Source: Clavelina lepadiformis
Lineage: Eukaryota > Chordata > Ascidiacea > Aplousobranchia > Clavelinidae
Reading direction: 5' to 3'
Length of the DNA: 64,000 nt
Assembly: GCF_947623445.1 (NCBI RefSeq)
Contig: NC_135245.1
Coordinates: 6,021,501-6,085,500, forward strand
The translations under genes were made by a program, and so were the position numbers. The notes under the pieces are model-generated. The model ran no database searches. It was not told the origin of the DNA and saw only the letters and a list, made by a program, of their open reading frames with translations. Below, piece by piece: positions 50,301 to 59,758 of the stretch; position 1 is the first letter of the stretch, and each line of letters begins with the position of its first letter.

Positions 50301-51646
50301 CCAAATTTTAAAGTAAAATAATTGCCACTATAATTACATAAGAGTTCATTTGTGATCATATAAAACCTCACTGAGAGATTCATCAGCAATGAACTATGTT
50401 CTGAAATATGCTTAAATTACAGAGTAAGGCACCAGCAGTAAATAGTAAATAACATGTTATATTATGTTACAACAAGGTTAGTACCTTTCTTTTTGTTTCT
50501 TTCAGTCAATGGCGAAAAATAAATGATATGATAACATTAATATATATGCAGTAAAAAACAGAAAAAGAAATATATATATATATAGCTGAATTGAGGGGCA
50601 AGACAAAAAAAGAGCTTAAACCAAAGAGTAGTTGTCAGTAAACATACTGGTGAAAGGACTTGTGGTGGCTAAGCAGTTATTGCCAAAAATAAGTTCAAAA
50701 AAATCGCAAATTTTTCAGCTAATTATGACGAGGATGGCGGTTCGTATTACATCAATAAAGAAAACAATAGGGATGACTCAGGTACTTGGGTCAAGTTTGA
50801 ATAGATTGTTTCCTGTGACAGACAAGTAAAGTGTCTTGCGTATAATTAAAGTATACTTAAGTGTATAACGGGATAAATTTGCAATAAATGAGCCAAAACT
50901 AGCTTATCATTAGTGTATTTGTACCGGTTAATGTAAATGCTAATTTGCAGTACAGTTCATTGTTGGTTGTTGGCTCCAGACTATTCCGGTACCAGAAACA
51001 ACAAGAATGCTTTACCAGTTTATGTGCTGTCTTATGTGACACTCCTATGCTGAAAACAAACATGACCTGCTACTAATCACCTACCTATGCGGACGTATTC
51101 TATCCACAACACATTAGCTAACCAAAATACCGAACAAACCTCAGTCATCGAGCATATTGATTTTACAGTGTGACATCATGACTGCAATCTTCGTCATAAT
51201 AGGATGCCAAATTTGCAGTACAATTTTGGCAAAAACTGCTTACCCACTACATATTATTAAAAATTCTAGTTCACTAAGTATGTTTGATTACAACTACTCT
51301 TTTGATTTAAGACCAATTTGTTTTTGGACTAGTCCCTCATTTTATTGGCAATATGATGTTCACTATATTGGTAATATATGATATAAATTATTAAATAATT
51401 GTGTAATACTATAAAATTTACACCAAAATGTAAAAATGACAAAGTGGGTAAAAATTACCATATATGTGCATACATATTACCATTTAACTACCTTTTGGGT
51501 GGCTGGAACCGAAGCTTTCCAATTGGTGGTTGGGCAAATGGAATCTCAATAAAATTAGAAACTTTCTTCGCTCTGGGATGATTGGCCCGAGTTACTTTGC
51601 CACATTTCACCTTTCCATAGTTGGGTAAAAACACAATTTCTTCCAT
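44361..51646 (-). CDS. Carboxylesterase 3 of three (type-B, 9 exons)
   Basis: Exons in minus order: 51646-51492, 50242-50044, 49839-49643, 49466-49303, 48797-48652, 48538-48317, 48053-47888, 45874-45628, 44514-44361; 549 residues in frame. Start [17 protein letters not shown], no signal peptide. The triad is S206 in FGESAGA (the usual second glycine after the elbow is alanine), E327 (GCNSSEG) and H454 (TDHADD). The oxyanion segment is FYGGSFQ. Intron phases equal those of copies 1 and 2. Intron 7 (45875-47887) is about 2 kb and holds repeat-like sequence. The ATG lies 293 bp after the stop of POLR1H on the same strand. A TATAAAAAG on minus at 51824-51816 could be a core promoter. Confidence 0.92.
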
Positions 51647-51815
51647 TTCTTAAATTTAACAATTGCTTAAATTGAAAAAATATGGAAAATTGGGAATTTA
51701 GGGGAGATATTGATACAAAAATGAAAAATAGTTTCAATGCTCAAATTACACATGGAAAACATCGTTTTTCTTGTAACTGCAAATTTGTTGATTACTTTCT
51801 TATCCTAGAATCGAA

Positions 51816-51824
51816 CTTTTTATA
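51816..51824 (-). promoter_or_regulatory. TATA-like box upstream of carboxylesterase 3
   Basis: On minus the sequence reads TATAAAAAG, about 170 bp before the ATG at 51646 and inside the POLR1H-carboxylesterase 3 gap. It could set an independent start. In such AT-rich DNA a chance match is quite possible. Confidence 0.3.
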
Positions 51825-51939
51825 TTACAATAGCAAGTAATATTAATAGCAACCATAGCTACAACTGAAATCACTGGATGACTGAAGATTAAAGCACAAA
51901 GGCAGTTACTGTATGAAAGACATTATTCTACAGTTCAAA

Positions 51940-52296
51940 TTAAGAGTCTTCTTTTTCCAATCCTCCACACTTTGTACAATAATAAAAAATTGACATTCCT
52001 TCATCAGCAGATCGCATTTGCTGCGTTTTATATGTCATTTCATTGTGACCGCATCTTGTACATATCCGTTCTATTGATGGTCCAATCATGTCTTTACTTG
52101 CTTTTGTCTTCTTGTCACGCTTATGCTTGATTTCATTGAAAATTACTTCAGCCTTTGTTACAATCATATTATCGCATCGTGTGCTTTCCATTTTGTAACC
52201 ACATCGACATTTCAGGTAAAATTCGTTTGGGTCAATGGGAAGAGGCAAAATAGTACCACAATGTGGGCAAAATCCGGTGTTAGTCACAAAGCTCAT
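51940..52296 (-). CDS. POLR1H: RNA polymerase I subunit RPA12 (POLR1H/ZNRD1)
   Basis: Intronless, 118 residues. The start MSFVTNTGFCPHCG is chosen at 52296 because upstream in-frame codons lack an ATG. The N-terminal zinc ribbon has CPHC (10-13) and C30/C32 (KCRCGY; the CxC spacing is unusual). The C-terminal TFIIS-like ribbon has CTRC (79-82), QMRSADEG (93-100) with the acidic D98-E99 pair, and CTKC (107-110), ending EKEDS. The QMRSADE hairpin enters the polymerase active site and promotes RNA cleavage and proofreading. RPA12 acts in the nucleolus on rRNA transcription. Its length and motif order match the family. No AATAAA is seen before the downstream carboxylesterase ATG. Confidence 0.96.
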   Translation of the reverse strand: MSFVTNTGFCPHCGTILPLPIDPNEFYLKCRCGYKMESTRCDNMIVTKAEVIFNEIKHKRDKKTKASKDMIGPSIERICTRCGHNEMTYKTQQMRSADEGMSIFYYCTKCGGLEKEDS

Positions 52297-52834
52297 TTGT
52301 CTCAATAACTCTTCTAAGAGCTTATATCTAAACCTTAAGTTATAAATAAAACAGCTTGGTTTTAAAACTAATACTTGCCTGATGCAGCATAAACAAAAAA
52401 CACACTACAGTTTGTTAGCTTGCTTATTAAGCCTGTTTGCAGAGTTTCAAAACATTAAGTCAGTGACCAAAGAGTTTACAGGGATGAGATCTCAATGAGG
52501 CATAGGTCAGCAAATGTTTGTTTCAAATAATGGTTGAAGTACTGGGCGAGCAATTAATGCCACCTATGTTCAGTACCCAACAGCACTACCATTGTAATGC
52601 ATTGCAACGCTTGCTCCTGATGAACAGTTGCAAATTCGAGCAATATAATATAGGAAATAAAAAGAAAGAATATGAAAAATCGCTTAAAACAAGCTCAGCA
52701 ACCGACAATCCAATGCTCCAGTTTCAGTCGAGCAATGACTTTTTTCTCAGTCCAATGATACAGATTCTGATATCATACCAAACAACTCTTATTTATTTAT
52801 TTATTTATTCTAAAAGTAAAAAAAAATAAGATAT
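52297..52834. other. 5' flank of POLR1H
   Basis: No gene recognised. A short TTTA microsatellite lies at about 52788-52809. An ORF on + (52518-52829) has no recognisable domain. Confidence 0.4.
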
Positions 52835-53032
52835 ATATAGTTTGGCACTCTGAATGTTAACTTTGTATTTTTCGTTAGGTGCGAAAAATTTCGCAGTACA
52901 ACTGAAGAAGCAAGCTTTTGCTTGCGAAAGCTCGTGTCGAAAAATATAAAGTTAACCTTCAGAGTGCCAAACTATATCCTGTTTTTATTTTACTTTAAAA
53001 TTTGGTTAACATGGTTCAGACAACATCAACCT
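52835..53032. mobile_element. Penelope-like terminal repeat with 40-bp-arm hairpin
   Basis: Arms 52835-52874 and 52938-52977 are inverted repeats matching at 38 of 40 positions. The loop encloses GCGAAAAATTTCGC and a hammerhead-like core (52902-52929). From 52891 to 52990 it is nearly identical to the 3' end of the Penelope remnant at 29597-29697. The right flank to 53032 (AATTTGGTTAAC, GTTCAGACAACATC) is the inverse of that element's left edge. It is a solo terminus with no coding part. Confidence 0.75.
52902..52929 (+). ncRNA. Hammerhead-like ribozyme core, second copy
   Basis: CTGAAGA, then a perfect six-pair stem GCAAGC/GCTTGC with loop TTTT, then GAAA. Against the copy at 29603 the stem keeps pairing (G-C here, G-U there), which suggests selection on structure. 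As there, one extra A precedes the stem and stem III is not clear. Confidence 0.42.
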
Positions 53033-54799
53033 TATTTACTCTTGTTACATAAGGCCAACTGAAAATGAGAATAAAACTTTTCTTATAATGAAACTTTCCC
53101 ATTAAGCACCTTTTGCTAGTGTAGTCGCGGTACTTCTAAAAGGTTACTCCGAGATAACCATAAATCGTGATAAATCTTTAAGTGACTAGGCCTATTTCAT
53201 CATAGTCTATGTCAATGTAGGTCACGGTCACGTGGTCTGCTGCTGAAGATAGGCAGTTAGGTTAGTTAGGAGAATAGGTATGTAAAAATTTGAGTTTAGC
53301 TATAAGTTCCTATTGGGTTTTACAAGGTTTAGCTTTAGGTTACTGTGATATAACATTTAAGTTAGGTTAACAAGAAACTTTGAAAATAGCTTTGAACCAT
53401 AGACTACTATACGAGCTTTGCAGGTATGTATATGTGCTGTATATATTGCTTCTGCACAACAACCATCAGCGGACCTGAGTAATGTGTTTGCAAACATTTC
53501 CCAGGGCAATCCCCATGTCGAAACAAACAAACACCTAAACCTATAGATACCTTTTATCGGAGATACCCATATACTGAAAGTACAATAATTGTATTAATTG
53601 TGCTAATTATTGTACTACTTGGTATCGTTTGGTATAATAACTTTCCTCGGACTGTGGAAAATCTTTGCACGAGTAGACGATTGTCACACATTTTTTTGTT
53701 CTTTTTATGTTGCGGTATTCCCCGAATTGAGAATTGTCTACCAGGTCCATTGAACAGGAGCAAGTGTTGTTAATGTCTATGCGATATGCCACCACTGGGT
53801 ACCAAACACGGAACCTGGGCCGCATTTATTGCCAGGTTTCAAGATTTTGTGAATGTTAATTTTATTGTAATACATTGTTTATCTTTGTCATTGCCTGTAG
53901 GGAAACAAAAAATGAAATGCTCACCACTGCAGCGTGACAAGCAACTTCACTAGAAAACAATATGTGGGAAAAAGCAGCATAGCCAAACGAATTAAAATAT
54001 GAACGAATAATACCAATAAATGACCAAAATGAATAATGATTAACACGGTCATTGTCATAACATGTCTCGAGTCGTTACAACACCGGAAAGAACTGCCGAG
54101 AACTCAGCCATTTGAAGGAATTGAGGAGAAAATGTTCAACATTCCAATTCTGTCTGGGCTGCGCTAGTCGCTGGTCAGAAATTTATGACGTCACTATTGG
54201 GAGGATAGGTTTGGCAGAAGGCAAGTTTTGGCCCTACAACGGCACCGATGCGCTCATGACTAGTCGCCGCTTTTAAGATCCACCTTCATTCCAGGAGAAA
54301 TAGATCCTATAAGCGACGGATCTACTTTAGATCTCCAAATGACTCGAATAAGCTCTGTGTGCATGATTCTTAATCATGTAATGCATACCAATGTCGGAAA
54401 TAATTCAAAGAACACAAAAATAACCCATAAGTCACTCAAAAACACAAAGAAAGCATTTAAAAAAGTCTATCTAGATCTAGGCCTATATTTTCTGAAAAAT
54501 CTTCATGGTTCACTGAATAGTCAACGCATGTTTTCAAAGCATACTAACGCAAACTGCAGTGTCAATTACATCACAACGGCTCACTTGTCAGAGCCCACAA
54601 GGTGAAAAGAGAAGTAACAACAGCTGAGGAAAAGCATTTTACTTGGTTTTTACTATATTCTAACATCTTACTACGTGGCTAAACGTTGGGAGTGGATCGA
54701 AAGCGTTGGTTCATGAAGTTGGGATGTTTTTAGTTCTTTCCACGCAGATTGATAATAATTAATGGGTATCAATTAGCATTTTAATCCATTTCACTTTTA
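53033..54799. other. Repeat-rich intergenic region
   Basis: No gene recognised. TTTCCTCGGACTGTGGAAAATC at 53641-53662 is a diverged copy of a short dispersed palindromic motif also near 20699 and 63305. Other short ORFs show no domain. Confidence 0.4.
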
Positions 54800-57775
54800 A
54801 TGTGAGTTCCTATACATGATTTTATTTCGATCATATTTGCTCCGCCTTCGTTATAGCCCAATACAGAGTTTTACGTTTAATTCTTTCCGATTTAGATCCC
54901 CATACAAAGCGACACAACAATAGATTAACTTTCTTGATAAAAGTCACCGGAAGGTTTACTAGAATTACGCTCGCTTTATACGTTAGATTTGGAATTACCT
55001 GTGATTTTAAGATAGTTATTTTACTTATTAAAGTCAAATACCGACAAGACCATAGGTTAAGTATAGTCGACATTTTCCCTATAACGTTTTGAAAATTCAG
55101 CGTAAACAATTGATGATTGTTTGCTATTCCCATCGGAATTTTAATTCCCAAATACGTAATACAATCAGTTGGCCATTTTAATCTTTAATCGGCTAAGTGG
55201 CTAACCCGGTTTCCCAATACAATTTCTAGATGAGCCAATGAAAAAAGTTTGCAATTTATCGAAGTTGACTTCACCAGAGACTTTAGCAATCGGAAATCCC
55301 TTGAAGATCCTTTCAAAAAACTAATGTGTCATCCGCAAACAGTGATACTTTAAATTCATTACCCCCTATCCGTATTCCGTCAAAATCACTATTTCGTAAC
55401 ATAATACTGTGGCTAAAATTTCTATACATAACACAAATAATGAGAACGAAAAAGGCTCTCCTTCACGCACGCCGCGGTGAAACTTAAAGTTTGCAGACAG
55501 GTAACAATTGATTGAACAACGCATTTTGGACGCGAGTAAAGTGCTCTCACCCAATTTATTAGTTGTGTATGAAACCCAAACGCTTTAAGACAACAATAAA
55601 TAAAGTTTCAGTTTACAGTGTCAAATGTTTATATATATCTAAAGATAATATTGTTTCAGGGATTTTGTATTCGTCCGCGTAGTCGATAATATCAAAAAGC
55701 AAAAGAATGTTATTAGTTATTACCAATAAAACAGCTTTTTATGAAACCATTCTGGTCAGGATGGACCAAGTGATCAACATGTATTTTAATTCTCTTGCAA
55801 ATTATTTTGGAAATCGTTTTATAATCTACATTTAAAAGAGCGATTGGGCGGTAGTCACCTGCCAACAACCGACTTTTGTTAGGTTTAGGAATTAAAGTAA
55901 TTACTCCTTCCCTTTGAGTGTCCTAAGACAATAGTCCTAAATTTCTAGATCGTTCCAGCGAAGCCATAAATACCAGTTTAATATTCTGACAAAACGTTTT
56001 TAGAATTCTATTCCTATAAGCCATCAGGTCCCGGAGATTTATAATTAGACATGCGTTTGATAACATTTAAACATTCTAAGTCCGAAATTTCTATGTCGGT
56101 TTCGTTATAGCGTTGTATTCATCTATCTTTGGAATACTTAGATTTGATATTACATAAGTTACCTGATCCGAGTTCGAATTATTGTTAGGGAAGCTGTATA
56201 ATTCCGAATAGAAATTTCTAAGTTTCTGTAATATTAAGTTTTAGTCAGTTAAAGTGACACTGTTAGAGTTCAACCGTGTTATTTTATTTTCTTCTGTGTG
56301 GCGCTTCTCTAAATTAAGAAAATATTTGTTATTTTTTTCTCCGAGCTCTGCCCATTTAGCTTTGCTTCGTAATCCAATCCAGTTGTTGTTGTTTAAGAAA
56401 GGTTCGTTGTAGAATGGAATTTTTATCGACGTCGATTTTAAGCAAGTCTGTATCAAAATTTTTCAGTTCAGTTTTTATACGTAATTGATAAAACATAAGC
56501 CGCTTCTTTTGCCTAGCGCTATATTGGATTGTCGCGCCTCGAATATCACATTTTAATGTATCCCATAGAATATGTGGGTCTACTTCATCCGAGTTGCTAT
56601 GAATTTCTTTAAATTTAGTTATTTCATTTTCCATATTTTCTAAGTATGAACTTTTTTGTAAAAGCGAGATATTTAGTTTCCAATAACATTTCCTCCTTGT
56701 GACTGGATCCACATTGATAAATAACGTAACTATGCAATGAGCAGATTTTATGCTTGTTACGGTGTCAGTTGACTTGAGTTTGGTTAGCAAGTGTTGAGAT
56801 ATGAGAAAAAAGTCTGGTCTTGTTGCAGTATACGGCGTTTTGTTGGATGCGGGTATAGGCCTACCTCTTCAACGTGGAGTGTTTATTTCCAAAAACGTTG
56901 AAAATACTGAGAGATATTGATTGGCTCACTATACACATGCGCTTGACAATTGGAATGAAGACCGCCACCATCTTTGTTTAAGTTGTTGTTTAGTACAAGA
57001 TTGAAATCTCCACCTATTATACAATTACTCAGGGACAATTCCCTTAATAGAGCAAAAAAGTTATTGTAAAATTCAGGTGTGTCTTTATTTGGTACACATG
57101 CAAGCATTAACTATAGCGTAATGACTATTTCGCCTAGGTAATTTCTTAAAATTACGTACCGTCCAGGATTGTCGGACGCCATTTTTTTACATGTGTAGGA
57201 GAGGTTTATTAAAAACATTATACAAACCTCTCTCGAGTTAGTACAGGGGCGGGCAACATACGGCCCGCAGCGGGATTTTGAGCGGCCCACAGACAGTTTC
57301 CGGTCTTTATACATGATAATGTGGCGTGCGACCACATTCTGCCGCAATCCCTGTATTGCGTCACTGAATAAGTCCACGTTTGCCAACTTGAGAAAGATGG
57401 CCATGAATCTACTTGTTCTGTTCGGGTCTACATACATTTGTGAGCAAACATTTTCGACCATGAACATTAATAAGACAAAGCTGCGTTCCAATCTGTTCAG
57501 GAATCCGGCCCGCTAAGTACTTCATTTTCTCATATCAGGCCCGCCGACCGAAGAAGTTGCCCGCCCCTGAGTTAGTACGACCATGCAACCAATAGACTTC
57601 CCCACTCCATTCCATTTGCCACAATTTTTCGATACTGGCAGAGCTATATGTTTCCTGCAGTAACACAAAGTTATAATTTTTACCTTTTAAAAATTGAAAA
57701 ACAGATTTTACTTTCATTGGACACTGTAACCCCGCAACATTAAATGAGGCTATTTTTAGTGCTGTCGTTGGAAGC
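54800..57775 (-). mobile_element. Degraded L1/Tx1-type LINE, split by a hAT fragment
   Basis: On minus, the endonuclease begins near 57765 (IASFNVAGLQ, FVLLQETY), has GGDFN at about 57000, then linker SKAKWAELGEKNNKYFLNLEKRH (near 56300-56380). The reverse transcriptase follows: HPDQNGF near 55770, GVREGEPFSFSLFVLCIEIL near 55420-55480 and FADDT near 55322-55345, then a thumb-like part to about 54840. Frames are broken many times. Motif style is L1/Tx1, one large ORF2. The true 5' and 3' ends are not defined. A 326-bp hAT derivative is inserted in the endonuclease region. Confidence 0.85.
57236..57577 (+). mobile_element. hAT deletion derivative inserted in the LINE, duplication AGTTAGTA
   Basis: The element at 57244-57569 (326 bp) has ends CAGGGGCGGGCAAC and GTTGCCCGCCCCTG (perfectly inverted) and exact 8-bp repeats AGTTAGTA at 57236-57243 and 57570-57577. 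It retains part of a transposase C-terminus on + (about 57313-57516) containing LFGSTYICEQTFS, the hAT dimerisation motif. It belongs to a family different from the 7313 element. Being inside the LINE, it is the younger insertion. Confidence 0.92.
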
Positions 57776-59221
57776 CAATTATAGTTATAAAGTAGGCCTA
57801 TACTAAAATTCAGTAGTCGTTTAGATTTAGGCCTAACTCAAATCGAAAAAGTTGCCGGAACAAATAATATTCATAGAATTCACAAACAAATGTTGTTAAC
57901 GCTAATATAACAATACTTCATGATTTTCTAACCCCCAGTTTATGTCTACTTTAAACTCCATTCCACATTGATACACCCATGGCATATTTGTAGAGATGCT
58001 TTGCGCAATCATAAGGCCAACAAGCGCAGTGGATGATTCGTTTTTTACATTTATAATTAACTCTCGCAGAGTCGAGACATGGTTTGTTTTGGTAAAGAAT
58101 TCAATGAATCCCAGCTACACAAAAAGCTCTTTTTATCACACATACCACAACACATTAGATTACCTTCAAGATAGTCTTCAGAGACAAACTCCTTGCAGCA
58201 AGGTAGTTTCAGCATTCGTTTTGAGCAGTACGTGCAATGAATACTGTGGAAGACGCTGTTTCCATTGTCTTCCAAGTTGTGTCGTTATAATTATATTTCT
58301 GCTACTTACCGCGCTATTAGATAACGTCATATTTGCCATAAGTTCAATCTCAGTTCATGGTATAATTACAGACTTATCGAAGAGTAGTTGATTGACAATC
58401 AGTTCCGTAAACATGCTATCTACCTTGCACTTTTGAGCTTTAGACCTACTAAGATAACCCCATACTTGTCATCCTATTTTATAAACATGTTATTTACATT
58501 GCATTATGAGCTTGCCGAATTCGAAATAACCCCTATGTGATTGACAAATTAATTGGTAAAAAATGATTATCTGCACGACTGACCTTGTATTAACAGCATT
58601 GTTAACATAAAAATAGAAAATGTTGATTGATATTTGTTTCCTTTTATTGAAAATTTCTAAATTGAAATTATCACCTGACCTGTAAAACTTCGAGTCTAAA
58701 AGTTCAAATCATTTCCTGTTATTGATAAACGCATTGCGCCTCAAGTTGGAATTTTGTTTCTTTATTATCTCCTTCAGCGTATAAATGTATCGTTGCATGC
58801 TATGTTTTTATTAGTTTTAGTTTTCAGTATTCAGTTTTGAGTTTTAAAAGCTCAATGAATGAGAAGACATAGATCGTAATAACTCTGTGAACGAATTCCT
58901 TAAAAGTCATCGTGGAATGTAGGGGAAACTCGTGTAATTTAGACCCCTTAAGCAAAATCTGTGATAATAACGAAAGTCCTTGATTGATTTCTTCCAAACT
59001 TCACTTGTTTATTTACATACATGAAAGGTACAAAATAACGAAGTATCGGGCTTAAATCATTTAAAATGCAGGTGCACTACCAAATTAAATTTTTTCATGT
59101 TAAGGGTCCAATTTACACAACTGTTGGGTAAAATGGACCCCTTCCATTTTTGGCCAAAACATACAACTTAATATTCAATTTTATTCGGATAGCACCTAAC
59201 ATCACTCTATAAGTTTCTAAT
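57776..59221. other. Spacer up to a pogo-type ORF
   Basis: No exon recognised; an ORF at 57996-58391 has no domain. From 58919, GGGGAAACTCGTGTAATTTAGACCCC may be one end of the element holding the ORF at 59222, and GTGTAAATTGGACC-like motifs recur at 59104 and 59120. Confidence 0.4.
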
Positions 59222-59758
59222 TCAATGACACTGCATGACACTTTCATAAATTTCATGTATGAGTTCAAAAAACTTAGCTATCTGTGGTTTGTTAAATCCG
59301 GATGCTCTCGCTAGTGATGTTGCCTCCGGGGATCGAAGAGATATTTCTGGATGCCTTTTCAGAAATCCTTTCACCCATTCATAGCCAGCAATTTTCTTTT
59401 CTTTGTTGAATCTAGTAGAAATGTTATTTGCTTCTGCAATTTGGAATGCAAGCTTTTGAAGGTCCATCAATGTCAAGCCAGAAAACCTGGCTTCCATATC
59501 TTCAATATGCTTTGCCAATTGGTTTTCAATCTCTTCCGGGAGGTCAGTAGATCTTCCTAACATCTTGCGGCTGCCAAGAGCAATCTTGTTCATATTTTTC
59601 AGTCTTCTAAGAAGAGTCGTTTTGGGGACATCAAACTGTTTGGCTGCTTTTTTTGTACCCATTGTGCCATCTCTTACAGCCTCTATTGCATGTCGCATCG
59701 CTTCTTCATCCCACTTTCCATACACTCCTTTGCTCTTACGCTCAGCTCTTGTGGTCAT
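59222..59758 (-). pseudogene. Pogo/CENP-B-type DNA-binding ORF (transposase N-terminus only)
   Basis: 178 residues. An N-terminal pipsqueak-type helix-turn-helix (about 12-60, with TKKAAKQFDVPKTTLLRRL) is followed by a CENP-B/Tc5-type helix-turn-helix (about 75-155, WVKGFLKRHPEISLRSPEA). The DDE nuclease that normally follows is absent: the frame stops at TGA just after FFELIHEIYES. It is flanked on both sides by GTGTAAWTTNGACC repeats (58930, 59104, 59868, 59885), which suggests a transposon with subterminal repeats. It may be a truncated copy, a non-autonomous binder or a host-captured gene. The intact 178-codon frame is notable. Confidence 0.75.

Noticed and set aside
57996-58391. 131-codon + ORF with hydrophobic stretch
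   Set aside because: No start context, splice site or similarity; overlaps a minus ORF of equal quality.
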